Counted from the stretch's first letter, positions 7,651 to 16,332 are shown. The stretch: 64,000 nt of DNA from Archangiaceae bacterium (GCA_016714225.1 JADJNS010000006.1:310001-374000); one strand, 5' to 3'. A program made the numbers and translations. Notes: generated by a model from the sequence alone, not told the origin.

Positions 7651-9632
7651 CGGGCCACGCCGAAGTCCAGGTCGAGCCAGAACGACACGCGCTTCTGGCC
7701 GTTGCGGTCGCCCCCGGCGCCGTTCCACACCGCGAACGCGATGGGCACCGAGCGCCTGCCGCCGAGCTGAGCGTCGTTCGGCTGGCCCGTCGACAGCGCC
7801 CGCCAGATCGCGACGCGCCAGCGGCCGTACGTCCACACGCCGGCGCCGCGGGCCTGGGGCTGCCCCGGCTTCTGCGGAGTGAGCGTGCCGGGCGCGGTCG
7901 CGTTGAGCTCGGCGAGCTCTTCATCGGGGCGCCAGTGCCAGATGTTCACCGGCCGGCCTCGCTCACCCATGCCGAAGAACGGCTTGCCGCCACCGACCGG
8001 GAACTGCACGGCGACGCCATCGGTGAACTGCTCGGCGCGCGCGCCCTGCACATCGGCGGTGGGGTCTTCCCACTCGAGCAGCAGCGCGAGCCCTCTGCCG
8101 TCCGAGGCTGCGCGCACGACGAGCGTGTCGGGCCCTGAAGCATTCGCCCAGAGCGGACGGAGCGCGACGCGTGCTCCGGCGACCGAGCTCCATTCGGGGG
8201 CCTCGGGCCCCTTGGGGAGCTCGGCCACGTCCGCGACCGCGAGGCGCGTGACCGTCTGCGGTGCGGGCTCGGCGCGAGCGCTGAGCGAGAGCACGAAGAA
8301 GGCGAGGCTCCACCGCTCGTCGTCGGAGAGCGCGTCGGCGAAGGCGGGCATCGGAGTGCCGTCGAGCCCCGTCGTGAAGGTGCGGTAGACGTCCGCGGCC
8401 GACGCGCCGCCCTTCATGCCCCCGGGGCGGGTGAAGTCGTGCGGCCGGCTCGGAAGCCCGTCGTCGTCTCTCAGCGCCGCAGCGGAGGGCCCGTCGCCCT
8501 TGCCTTGCTCGCCGTGGCACTTCGAGCACTGCAGCTTCTGGTAGAGCTGCCGCCCTTGCGCCCCGCGCGCGGGCGTCGGCGCGGGAGCGGCGCCGATGCG
8601 GATCGGCGTGCCGGGGCCCTCCACATCGAACCCGGGCGCCAGCTGCTTCACGTGCGCCACCAGCGAGCGCCGCTCGGCTTCGCTCAGATCGGCGGCAGGC
8701 GGCATCGCGGTGCCGGGAATGCCCTCGGTGATGGTGCGGAGCAGATCGTCGTCGGTGGGCAGCGTGCCGGTGGGAGTCGAGCGCAGCCGGAACGTGCCCT
8801 GGGTGAGATCCCTCGGCTTTGGGTTCAGCAGGTACGCAGCGATGCCCTGGCCGTCGCCCTTCGACCCGTGGCACGTCGCGCAGCGCGACTCGAAGAGGGC
8901 CTTGCCGTCGCCGGCCAGGGCGGCGACCGGAGTGAGCAGCACCAGGAGCAGCGCCGCGAGCTCGACATAGCGCCGCTCGCGCCGGGCGACGCGGAGCCTC
9001 GTGCAGTGCTCGTCGACCAGCGCCGAGAGCAGCCCCGCGGCCTCTCGGTGGGCCGAGGGCTCGGCCGTCGTGCGCACGCGCTGCCAGAAGGCGCTGGTGA
9101 AGGCAGAGAGGTGCTCGTGGAGAAAGCCGCGCACGGCCCGTGCGGCGGTCTCGCGTTGCTCCGCGAGGCCGTTCGCGTGCGCCCACGCCTCGAGGTAGCA
9201 GAGGTAGGCCATGAACTCGGCCTCGACGCCGACGTGGTCGCAGCGTTCGTGCTCGTGCTGCCGCAGCGAGAAGGCAGCGTAGTAGCCGCCCACGTCGGCG
9301 AGGGCCTGAGGCGTGCCGAAGTCCGACGTGCCGCCGTATTGGAGCTCGTAGACGGGGCGATCGCGCCCCGCGGCCTGGCCGTAGGCACGCTCGAACTGGG
9401 CCTCCAGCTCACCGAGGCGCTCGGGGCGATGCCGTGCCCAGGCCTTCGCCACTGCGGCGAGCGCTCGCGTCACCTTCCGCGAGCCGAGAGCCCGCGCCTC
9501 GGCGCTCGCCTCGGCGAAGAGCGCCCCCGACTGGAGGCCCTCGAACAGCTCGGGGCTGGGCGGCAGGAGGAGGCGCGAGGCCAGCCCGTAGAGCCGGGAG
9601 CGCGCGGCGCCACGGCGGGCGTCAGATGCCAT
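7647..9632 (-). CDS. TorD-like chaperone fused to membrane anchor, di-haem cytochrome c and haem b (EB_dh) gamma-subunit domain
   Basis: 661 aa in a single open frame. Residues 1-210 form a TorD/DmsD-type chaperone (PVYELQYGG, DHVGVEAEFMAYL), which is normally cytoplasmic. Residues about 223-240 (LAALLLVLLTPVAALA) form a hydrophobic anchor or signal ending in ALA. After this come haem c motifs CATCH (251-255) and CSKCH (369-373), then about 480-660 an ethylbenzene-dehydrogenase-type gamma domain expected to bind haem b (FFGMGERGRPVNIWHW). No stop or usable internal start separates chaperone from cytochrome. The expected topology is chaperone inside, cytochromes outside. It overlaps beta by 11 nt and the HAD gene by 4 nt. 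The cytochrome part is paralogous to 18039-18803. A sequence error removing a gene boundary cannot be fully excluded. Confidence 0.8.
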   Translation of the reverse strand: MASDARRGAARSRLYGLASRLLLPPSPELFEGLQSGALFAEASAEARALGSRKVTRALAAVAKAWARHRPERLGELEAQFERAYGQAAGRDRPVYELQYGGTSDFGTPQALADVGGYYAAFSLRQHEHERCDHVGVEAEFMAYLCYLEAWAHANGLAEQRETAARAVRGFLHEHLSAFTSAFWQRVRTTAEPSAHREAAGLLSALVDEHCTRLRVARRERRYVELAALLLVLLTPVAALAGDGKALFESRCATCHGSKGDGQGIAAYLLNPKPRDLTQGTFRLRSTPTGTLPTDDDLLRTITEGIPGTAMPPAADLSEAERRSLVAHVKQLAPGFDVEGPGTPIRIGAAPAPTPARGAQGRQLYQKLQCSKCHGEQGKGDGPSAAALRDDDGLPSRPHDFTRPGGMKGGASAADVYRTFTTGLDGTPMPAFADALSDDERWSLAFFVLSLSARAEPAPQTVTRLAVADVAELPKGPEAPEWSSVAGARVALRPLWANASGPDTLVVRAASDGRGLALLLEWEDPTADVQGARAEQFTDGVAVQFPVGGGKPFFGMGERGRPVNIWHWRPDEELAELNATAPGTLTPQKPGQPQARGAGVWTYGRWRVAIWRALSTGQPNDAQLGGRRSVPIAFAVWNGAGGDRNGQKRVSFWLDLDFGVAR

Positions 9633-10872
9633 TCGAGTGCGCCTCGGGCCGGACGAAGAACGGCTCTTCGACGGTGGTGCGGGCGATCTCTCTGCCGTCG
9701 TGGCCGTAGGCGATGGCGGTGTCGTCGAACAGCTCCCACTGCTTGCCGTTCGCGGTGGTCTCGTAGACCTTCTTCCCTGCCTTCACCTCGTACCGGAAGA
9801 TGATCTTCTGCGTGGCGCGGAAGAGCGACAGCACCGCGAGCAGCTCTCGCGAAGGCGCCTGGTACGCGTCGATCGCCTCGGCGACGCCGGGCCCGAACAT
9901 CTGCTCGAGGTAGGCGCGCGGCACCCAGCGCGGAGGGATGTAGTAACCGTTCGGCTGCGTGCCGAACTGAGGGTAGAGCGGCAGCGCGACCTTCGCGACG
10001 TGAACGAGGAAGTAGAGCGGGTTGTTGCGATCTTCCTTCCAGCGGCCGTCGGGGCCGATCTCGACGAGCCCCTGCAGGCGGATCTTGCCCACGCAGCTCG
10101 TCATGCAGCGGGCCTCGGTGGGAGCGCCCCCGGTGAGCGGCTCCTTGCCGGTCACGCGCGGGTAGCAGCCGATGCACTTCTCGGCGGTGCGCGTGGTGCT
10201 CCGATACATCGGCTTCTTGTATGGGCAGGCCTCCATGCACTTGCGGTAGCCGCGGCAGCGTTCCTGATCGATGAGCACGATGCCGTCTTCGGGCCGCTTG
10301 TAGATGGCCTTGCGCGGGCACGCGGCGAGGCAGGCGGGGTAGCTGCAGTGGTTGCAGAGCCGCTGGAGGTAGAAGAACCAGGTCTGGTGCGCGGGGCTGC
10401 CCGCCGAGAGCGCGACGCCCGTCGCGTGCGCCTTGCCCGGTGCGCCCTTCGGAGCGACCGCGACGTCTTCGCCGGTGTTCGGGTAGCGCCACTCGTCGTC
10501 GGAGGGCAGGTAGCCGAGCGCCCGCTGCGGCTGCTCGCCGGCACGGTCGCGCGCCGCCTCGAACACCGTCTTCCCGGTGAACGTGCCGTCGCGCCAGACC
10601 TGCCGGCCGGGGTTCTCTTTCTCCAGCATCGCGAGGAGCTTCACGTCCCACCCCTGCGGGTAGCCGCCGTACGGTTTGGTCTCGACGTTGTTCCACCACA
10701 TGTGCTCCTGGCCCTTCGAGAACGTCCAGGTCGACTTGCAGGCCATGGTGCAGGTCTGGCAGGCGATGCAGCGGTTGGTATTGAAGACGAAGGCGAGCTG
10801 ACGCTTCGGCCAGGCCGCGTCGTACGGGTAGTGCATCTCGCGCCCGAGCTGCCAGTTCTTCACGGTCGGCAC
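9622..10872 (-). CDS. Beta subunit, four-cluster iron-sulfur protein (NarH/NxrB type)
   Basis: 416 aa. I chose the GTG at 10872 because it gives the conserved N-terminus NWQLGREMHYPYDAA and has GGAGG eight bases upstream. Four Cys groups are present: CIACQTCTMAC (from residue 35), CNHCSYPACLAAC, CRGYRKCMEAC and CIGCYPRV...CMTSC. The start and the block MWWNNVETKPYGGYPQGWD are very like beta subunits of nitrite oxidoreductase and periplasmic-type nitrate reductases. It passes electrons between the molybdenum subunit and the haem subunit. No signal peptide is present; such subunits are co-exported with the Tat-borne alpha subunit. It overlaps the small gene upstream and the fusion gene downstream. 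Confidence 0.9.
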   Translation of the reverse strand: MPTVKNWQLGREMHYPYDAAWPKRQLAFVFNTNRCIACQTCTMACKSTWTFSKGQEHMWWNNVETKPYGGYPQGWDVKLLAMLEKENPGRQVWRDGTFTGKTVFEAARDRAGEQPQRALGYLPSDDEWRYPNTGEDVAVAPKGAPGKAHATGVALSAGSPAHQTWFFYLQRLCNHCSYPACLAACPRKAIYKRPEDGIVLIDQERCRGYRKCMEACPYKKPMYRSTTRTAEKCIGCYPRVTGKEPLTGGAPTEARCMTSCVGKIRLQGLVEIGPDGRWKEDRNNPLYFLVHVAKVALPLYPQFGTQPNGYYIPPRWVPRAYLEQMFGPGVAEAIDAYQAPSRELLAVLSLFRATQKIIFRYEVKAGKKVYETTANGKQWELFDDTAIAYGHDGREIARTTVEEPFFVRPEAHSNGI

Positions 10873-11129
10873 GTGCGCGCCCTCCAGTCGGCGTCGGCGC
10901 AGTCCACCAGCCGCCGGACCCACGCCTCGCCGTGCCGGGCCCAGATGGCGTGGGTGAGCCCGTAGGAGGGGTTTCGGAACAGCTGGAGCACCTGCTCGGG
11001 CGCCAGGCCCAGACGCAGGAACTCTTCGACGATGCACCCGGCCATCAGCGCCTCATCTGCGTCGCTTGCGGCGAGCGCGACGCCGACGAGCTCGTTCGGG
11101 TCTTCGACGCCGGCTTCGTCTCGGGGCAT
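10860..11129 (-). CDS. Small conserved-looking protein between alpha and beta genes
   Basis: 89 aa, starting 7 nt after the alpha stop and overlapping the beta start by 13 nt. It is acidic and mostly helical, with FLRLGLAPEQVLQLFRNPSYG and HAIWARHGEAWV, and has no signal peptide or metal motif. Position and overlap argue for a real gene whose product is made with the complex, perhaps an assembly factor. I do not recognise the family. Confidence 0.6.
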   Translation of the reverse strand: MPRDEAGVEDPNELVGVALAASDADEALMAGCIVEEFLRLGLAPEQVLQLFRNPSYGLTHAIWARHGEAWVRRLVDCADADWRARTCRP

Positions 11130-11136
11130 CGTCTCG

Positions 11137-14100
11137 TCAGCCCTTCTTCACGGTGGTGAGCCGGCCTTCGAGGTACGCCTGCATGTCGGGGGACTCGGCG
11201 CGGGGCGTGAAGCCGCTGCGCGTGGGCTCCCAGGGGCCCTTGCCGCCGAGGCCGCCGCTCTCGGCCTTCGTGATGCGGACGAGGGTCTCTTTCGGGGTCG
11301 TGTTGACGGCGTGGTTGTCGGCCTCGCCGCCGAAGATGAAGCCCATGGTGCCCTTCGCCTTGTGGAAGAGGCTGTCGAGCTGGTGCATCGGCATCAGCCA
11401 GCCGCGCGTAATCGACTGCTGGGAGCCGTAGCGGAACATCGCCTGGTAGCTGGTGCCTTCGCTGACGGCGCGCCCGTCGGGCCGGGTCTCGTGCGCCTTG
11501 ACGCTCCGCTCGGTCGCGATCCACGGGGCGTGCTTCATCATCACTACGTCGTATGGGTAGCCGGGGTTGAGCTTGAGGCGCAGCATGAGGCGGGCGACGC
11601 GGTAGAAGGGGTCGTGCGGCTTCCAGCCGACGTAGGGGCGGTCGGCGGGGTTCGCGTCGACGTAGACGTAGTCGCCCTCGTCGAGGCCGAGGTCGCGGGC
11701 CGCCTCGGGGCTCATGCTCAAGGAGTGCTCGCCGACCCCGGGCGAGCGCTGGTCGGTGCGGTGCGGGTCGCCGAACGGGTTGTTCCAGATGAGCTGCCAG
11801 TCGACGACCTGCCACTGGCTGTGGGTGGCGTGCCGGGTCTTCGGGGTGAGGCAGAAGAACCGGAAGCCCTTCTCCCAGAGCGGGTTCTTCGTGGTCTTGA
11901 CCTTCGACCAGGGGAGCTTCACGTTGCGGATCTGGCGCTCGTCGACGCCGAGGTGATCGGTGGGGATGCCGTAGTCGTCGGGTCGAACGAGCGGGTTGCT
12001 CGACACGATCACGTTCGGCAGGTACGGCGTCGCCTCGGGGCCCTCGCGGTGGACGACGAAGTTCTCGCCGTACTCGATGACCTCGGGCTCGTCGTTGTAG
12101 GCCTGCAGGCGGCCGGTCGGTGTGAAGAACGGCAGGCTCTCGGTGATCTGCTCGTAGAAGGGCACGCGCGGGTAGGTGCGGAAGAGGAACAGCGCCGCGC
12201 CGGGCTCCCCGTACCTGCCGGCCATGATGTCGGCGTAGCGGTAGCCGCGCGTGGTGGTGGAGGCGTCGAGGAGCCGCTGGATGTAGACCTCGGGCCGCCC
12301 TTCGTGCACGAACTTGAAGTAGTCGGTGAAGCGGGAGTCGCCGATGAGCTCACCGAGCTTCTTCGCCTGGTCGGCGAGGATGCTCAGATCGTCCTTCGCC
12401 TCGTAGACGGGCTTCATTCCGCCCTTCCAGATCTGGAGGAAGGGGTTCGAGCAGCTGCCGGTGATCTCCGGGGTCTGGAACTCGGTCCAGCAGGTCGCGG
12501 GGAACGCGACGTCGGAGTACTCGACCGAGGCGTTCAGCTCGATGTCCGTCGCGACGATGAGCTCGATCTTCGGGTCGACGTTCTTGATCATCTCGTACGC
12601 CCACTTCGCGTTGTTGATGAGGTTCACGTTGGTGAACCAGATCGCCTTCGTCGGCGTCGGCAGGTGGGTCTGGCCGGTGAACGACCGCTTCCCGTACTTC
12701 GGCGTGTTCACCACCAGCGGCTTGTCGCCGTAGTTCCAGTACGCCGGCTCCTCGTCGGCGGTGTGCGCGTGTGTCCGAATGTCCTTTCCGTCGGCCTTCG
12801 GGTCGAGGTTCAGGTGGAACGGATCTTCCGCGACCCAGCCCTTGAGGCCCGGGCCGGTCTCGGCGCTGCCCTGGAACAGCGCCGACTTGTAGTTGCCGGC
12901 CCAGGTGTGGCCGCCCGCGCCGGGGCGGCCGATGTTCCCGGTCAGCATCAGCGGGAGGTACGTCGCGCGGTTGACCTCGGTGGCGTGGAACCAGTGGTTG
13001 ATGCCCTCGCCGGTGTGAATGCAGGCGGGCTTGATGGTCGCGAGATCGTTCGCGAGGCGCAGCACCAGGTCCCTTGGGGCCGAGGTCATCTCGCAGACCG
13101 CGTCGAGGTCGTAGTCCTTGAGGTGCACGTCCTTGTAGGCGCTGAACAGGGTGATGAGCTCGACCGGCTTGCCGCCGGCGAGCGTCACGGTCCAGCTCCC
13201 TTCGAGGGCGGGGTCGATGCCCTTCTGCACCAGCTTGTCTCCGACGTCGTCGCGGGTGACCGCCTTGAAGCTCTTCGAGCGCTCGTCGAAGACGACGAAG
13301 TCGCCGAGCCGCCTGCGCTGGTCGTCCGAGAAGCGCCACAGCCGTGCCGACGCGCCGCGGCTCAAGTCCTCGGGGCGGTAGCCCTCGAAGAGCTCGGCGG
13401 CGCGCAGGCGGCGCAGGTTGTCCTTGCGCACCAGCAGCGGGAGGTCGGTGAAGCGCTTGACGAACGCCGCGTCGTAGCCGCCGCGATCGATCATCAGCTT
13501 CGTGACGCCGAGGAGCAGCGCGGTGTCGCTGTTGGGGCGAATGGGGATCCAGTAGTCGGCCTTGCTCGCGGGCGGCGAATATTCGGGGGCGATGACGCAG
13601 ATCTTCGCGCCGCGCTCCATGCACTCGGTGAAGAAGTGGTTGTCGGCCCGCTTGTTCTCGATGAGGTTCTTGCCGATGTGCAGGTGGAACTTCGTGGTGC
13701 GGAAGTCGCTCAGGTCGCAGTCGCTGGCCTGGAGGCCGTGAACGAACGGGTGACCGGGCGCCTGGTCGCCGTGCCACGTGTAGTTCGACCAGAGGCGGCC
13801 CGCCTTCGCGCCGGCGTCCGGCACCTTGCGCAGGTGCTGGTCGAGGTACGCGAGAGCGTTGCAGAACCGGTACATGCCGTATTTGCCCATCACCCCGAGC
13901 AGGCCCATGCCGCCGCGGCACTTGATGGTGCGGGTGCCGGCGCCCTCCCAGTGGTGGAGCATCTCTTCGCCGTAGCCCTGCGCGAGCAGCCGCTGCTTGC
14001 CCTCGTCGCCGGAGTACTTCGCGGCGATGTGCACGAGGCCCTTCGCGACGTACGTGTGGGCCTCGTCGAAGGTGACGCGCACGAGCTCGTCCTGCCCGCG

Positions 14101-14580
14101 CGCGTCGAACTTGTACTTCGAGTGGTTCTCGGGGGTCAGCTCGGGGAAGCCGTCGTCGGCCCACTGCTTCCAGCCCTTGCGAACGACGGGGTAGCGAAGC
14201 CGGTTGGGGCCGTAGACCCGGCGCTGGAAGGTGAAGCCGTTCGCGCAGCCCCGCGGGTTCCACGCCGCGGTCGCCGAGTTGCCGTAGAGGTCCTTGACCT
14301 TGTGGCTGTCGTAGTTCTGCTCGGAGCGCAGCATCACGCCGTTGCGCACGAACGCGCGCATGCGGCAGGCGTGCGTACAGTTCGGCGAGCAGACCCAGGT
14401 GAATGACGAGTCGTACCGGTATTGGTCGAGGTACGTCTTCTCCCACGCACGCGGCGGGTACGCCTTCAGCGGGTTGTCGATCTCGACGGTGGGGCCCAGC
14501 GCCTGAAACGCGAAGCCCAGCGGTGAGCCCGCGAGCGCCCCGGAGGCCGCGAGGTACTGGAGCAGCGTGCGGCGCTTCAT
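11137..14580 (-). CDS. Molybdopterin oxidoreductase alpha subunit, type II DMSO-reductase family (NxrA/periplasmic NarG type)
   Basis: 1147 aa, close to the length of nitrite oxidoreductase alpha subunits. The N-terminus has a twin-arginine-like signal (KRRTLLQYLAASGALAG), so Tat export to the periplasm is expected. An iron-sulfur cluster site C64-x3-C68-x3-C72 with C112 (NPRGCANGF) is seen. Asp272 in SNYTWHGDQAPGHPF aligns with the Asp that binds molybdenum in type II enzymes such as NarG. Family members reduce nitrate, chlorate, perchlorate or selenate, or oxidise nitrite or ethylbenzene. The beta subunit favours nitrite/nitrate chemistry, but substrate and direction cannot be proven here. 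The ATG overlaps the upstream gene stop (ATGA). Confidence 0.88.
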   Translation of the reverse strand: MKRRTLLQYLAASGALAGSPLGFAFQALGPTVEIDNPLKAYPPRAWEKTYLDQYRYDSSFTWVCSPNCTHACRMRAFVRNGVMLRSEQNYDSHKVKDLYGNSATAAWNPRGCANGFTFQRRVYGPNRLRYPVVRKGWKQWADDGFPELTPENHSKYKFDARGQDELVRVTFDEAHTYVAKGLVHIAAKYSGDEGKQRLLAQGYGEEMLHHWEGAGTRTIKCRGGMGLLGVMGKYGMYRFCNALAYLDQHLRKVPDAGAKAGRLWSNYTWHGDQAPGHPFVHGLQASDCDLSDFRTTKFHLHIGKNLIENKRADNHFFTECMERGAKICVIAPEYSPPASKADYWIPIRPNSDTALLLGVTKLMIDRGGYDAAFVKRFTDLPLLVRKDNLRRLRAAELFEGYRPEDLSRGASARLWRFSDDQRRRLGDFVVFDERSKSFKAVTRDDVGDKLVQKGIDPALEGSWTVTLAGGKPVELITLFSAYKDVHLKDYDLDAVCEMTSAPRDLVLRLANDLATIKPACIHTGEGINHWFHATEVNRATYLPLMLTGNIGRPGAGGHTWAGNYKSALFQGSAETGPGLKGWVAEDPFHLNLDPKADGKDIRTHAHTADEEPAYWNYGDKPLVVNTPKYGKRSFTGQTHLPTPTKAIWFTNVNLINNAKWAYEMIKNVDPKIELIVATDIELNASVEYSDVAFPATCWTEFQTPEITGSCSNPFLQIWKGGMKPVYEAKDDLSILADQAKKLGELIGDSRFTDYFKFVHEGRPEVYIQRLLDASTTTRGYRYADIMAGRYGEPGAALFLFRTYPRVPFYEQITESLPFFTPTGRLQAYNDEPEVIEYGENFVVHREGPEATPYLPNVIVSSNPLVRPDDYGIPTDHLGVDERQIRNVKLPWSKVKTTKNPLWEKGFRFFCLTPKTRHATHSQWQVVDWQLIWNNPFGDPHRTDQRSPGVGEHSLSMSPEAARDLGLDEGDYVYVDANPADRPYVGWKPHDPFYRVARLMLRLKLNPGYPYDVVMMKHAPWIATERSVKAHETRPDGRAVSEGTSYQAMFRYGSQQSITRGWLMPMHQLDSLFHKAKGTMGFIFGGEADNHAVNTTPKETLVRITKAESGGLGGKGPWEPTRSGFTPRAESPDMQAYLEGRLTTVKKG

Positions 14581-15473
14581 CGGTAGCACTCGAGGCACTG
14601 GGCGCATGCGCCGTCGGCCGGAGCCCAGCGTGGAAAGTCGATCGCGATGCGGGCCGCGGCGGCGGCCACCTGGGCCTCGCTGGCCCACGCGTGGGTGGGA
14701 AATCTGCAGAGCGGGCAGGGCTGGCCGGGGGCGGGGCCGTGCTCGCACGTGCAGCGCGCGAGCAGCTCGTCGTGGGGAGGCCGGCCCCCGCGCGAGAGCG
14801 CGTCGATGAGCCCGGCGGGCGGGCCCTTCGGAAACGCACGGCGTGCGAGCGCATGCCAGCCTTCGGAGCTCAGCAGCGCGGGCAGGCCGCGCGCGCGCAG
14901 GCGGCCGTCGATGCTCGCGCCCCACAGCACGCGGAAGCGCTCGCGAGCCAGCTCCCGCTCGGGCCGGGTCGCACCCGGCAGCGGGCGGTGAGGGTCGTAG
15001 CCGAACGAGGCGTCGAGCATGTCGGCGACGTGCGCGACCTCGTGGGTGCAGAAGGCGAGCGCTGGCTCGGGCTCGAGCATGCGCCGGGGCGAGAGAACCA
15101 GCCTCACCGCCGGCGCGTCGTCGTACCGGCCGAGATCCGCGCCCTCCTCGAGCTGCGCGGCCGGGCGAAGCACGCACAGCAGCCGGCGGCCGAGCTCGGT
15201 GGCGAAGGGCGCAACCGCATCGCGCAGGATGCCGCCCGAGCCGAGGCGCTCGACCCAGAGGGCGTCGAGCTGCGCGAATGCCGCCGGCCGATCGTCCGGA
15301 GGCAGGCGGTACAGCGGGTCGGCCCCGAGCGCGTATTCGGCCGCGGCGCCGGGCGAGCGCGGGAGCAGGAGGCGCACGACCTCTGCCGCCCACTCGGGCT
15401 CGAGCCGTAGCCAGAGCGGCCGCGCCAGCGCGTGCCGCGTGACCGCTGGGGCCGTCGTCGCGTCTGCGGTCAT
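14577..15473 (-). CDS. HExxH and CxxC protein heading the molybdoenzyme operon (putative metalloprotein)
   Basis: 298 aa from the ATG at 15473, which has GGAG about 11 nt upstream; a TTG at 15482 is too close to that site. It contains HEVAH (H144, E145, H148), the zinc-metallopeptidase signature HExxH. It also has a C-terminal Cys-rich part with CTCEHGPAPGQPCPLC and a final CAQCLECYR, which could bind a metal or cluster. No signal peptide is seen. It is the first gene after the FNR-type palindrome and overlaps the alpha start. A role in maturing or quality control of the enzyme is inference. I do not recognise the family. Confidence 0.7.
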   Translation of the reverse strand: MTADATTAPAVTRHALARPLWLRLEPEWAAEVVRLLLPRSPGAAAEYALGADPLYRLPPDDRPAAFAQLDALWVERLGSGGILRDAVAPFATELGRRLLCVLRPAAQLEEGADLGRYDDAPAVRLVLSPRRMLEPEPALAFCTHEVAHVADMLDASFGYDPHRPLPGATRPERELARERFRVLWGASIDGRLRARGLPALLSSEGWHALARRAFPKGPPAGLIDALSRGGRPPHDELLARCTCEHGPAPGQPCPLCRFPTHAWASEAQVAAAAARIAIDFPRWAPADGACAQCLECYR

Positions 15474-15508
15474 TCGCGGCAATCTCCACCGGTCGCACCT
15501 GCGGGAGC

Positions 15509-15522
15509 TTGATCTGCGTCAA
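15509..15522 (-). promoter_or_regulatory. FNR/CRP-type palindrome upstream of molybdoenzyme operon
   Basis: TTGATCTGCGTCAA: left half matches the FNR half-site TTGAT, right half is TTGAC inverted. The centre lies 42.5 nt before the ATG at 15473. It is one of eleven such sites in the window. Confidence 0.75.
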
Positions 15523-15544
15523 GCCGGATCACGAGAAGTACGCG

Positions 15545-15580
15545 GGCCGCGCGGCGGTCCCGAGGATCCGCCGCGCGGCC
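15545..15580. terminator. Perfect 13-bp stem hairpin
   Basis: The arms GGCCGCGCGGCGG and its exact complement are separated by a 10-nt loop. It lies downstream of the copper-protein gene and before the palindrome of the next operon. There is no T tract, so intrinsic termination is uncertain; it may be Rho-assisted or protect the 3' end. Confidence 0.5.
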
Positions 15581-15585
15581 TCACG

Positions 15586-15618
15586 CCTCGGCGCCGCCCG
15601 TTTCCTTCGGCGCCGAGG
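15586..15618. terminator. Perfect 11-bp stem hairpin just after the copper-protein stop
   Basis: The arms CCTCGGCGCCG and its exact complement flank an 11-nt loop, beginning four bases past the stop codon of the minus-strand gene. Together with the hairpin at 15545-15580 it forms a tandem barrier between two separately regulated units. No T tract follows. Confidence 0.55.
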
Positions 15619-15622
15619 AGCG

Positions 15623-16294
15623 TCAACCCTGGAAGGCCAGCTTCGGGTCGACGGCCTTGCCTTCCTCCACCGTGATCTCGGCTGACCGGGTGCCGAGCTT
15701 CTCGTGCCAGGCCTCGACGGTGTAGCGGCCCGGTGGGACGTCGTTGATGGCGAACGTGCCGTCGGCGCTCGTGGTCGCGAAGAACGTGTTGGAGCTCAGC
15801 ACGACGTACGCCGCCATCCACGCGTGGACGTCGCACTTCACGGTCAGCACCTCGGTCTTCTTGAGCTCCTTGAGGAGCGGCTTCGAGCCCGGCGGCTGTG
15901 CCTGGTTGAACACCGTCTTCGTGCCGTTGTAGCCGTGCACGTTGTGCAGCGTGCCGTCGCCGTTCTTGACCTGTACCTTCTGCCCGAGGACGCCGCCCTG
16001 CACCCGAGGCGTGTACATGCAGCCCTGCTGATCGATGGTGAGCGGCTCGGCAGGGGGCGCGGCTGCGGGGGCGCCCACCTTGATGCGAACGACGACGTTC
16101 GCGAGCCCCTTGCCGTCTTTCGAGACCGTCACGGTCGGGTCGGCCACGTTGGTGCCGGCACAGTAGGGGTCGGCCTTGCGGTCGAGCGCCTTGTGCTTCG
16201 GCGCCGCGCCGCTGAACGACACCGTGCCGGCGATGGTGCCGCCGGCGTGGGCCGTGCTCGCCCACAGGTGGACCAGTGCAATGAGCGTCTTCAT
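15623..16294 (-). CDS. Secreted cupredoxin (type-1 copper site) with carboxypeptidase-regulatory-like domain
   Basis: 223 aa with a clear signal peptide (WASTAHA|GG). The start at 16294 gives the best signal; a GTG 12 nt upstream is an alternative. Copper ligands are visible: His117 or His120 (TLHNVHGYN), Cys154, His157 and Met160 (KCDVHAWM), the standard type-1 set. The C-terminal part (SADGTFAINDVPPGRYTVEAWHEKL) is a CarboxypepD_reg-like Ig fold. It is probably a periplasmic electron carrier for the neighbouring molybdoenzyme or cytochromes. It is divergent from 16383 across a shared palindrome. Confidence 0.8.
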   Translation of the reverse strand: MKTLIALVHLWASTAHAGGTIAGTVSFSGAAPKHKALDRKADPYCAGTNVADPTVTVSKDGKGLANVVVRIKVGAPAAAPPAEPLTIDQQGCMYTPRVQGGVLGQKVQVKNGDGTLHNVHGYNGTKTVFNQAQPPGSKPLLKELKKTEVLTVKCDVHAWMAAYVVLSSNTFFATTSADGTFAINDVPPGRYTVEAWHEKLGTRSAEITVEEGKAVDPKLAFQG

Positions 16295-16332
16295 CGGGAC
16301 CGGCACCTTGAGCGAGCGCGGCGCCGGTTGCC

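Noticed and set aside
10932..14406. Long plus-strand reading frames opposite the molybdoenzyme genes (up to 1124 aa)
   Set aside because: They are mirror frames of high-GC coding sequence, lacking recognisable domains or ribosome sites.
11137..15522. One 1461-aa minus-strand reading frame covering the alpha subunit and everything upstream
   Set aside because: The part before residue 315 is low-complexity Arg/Ala text out of frame with the HExxH gene. The Tat-type start at 14580 with its ATGA overlap is clearly the real start.
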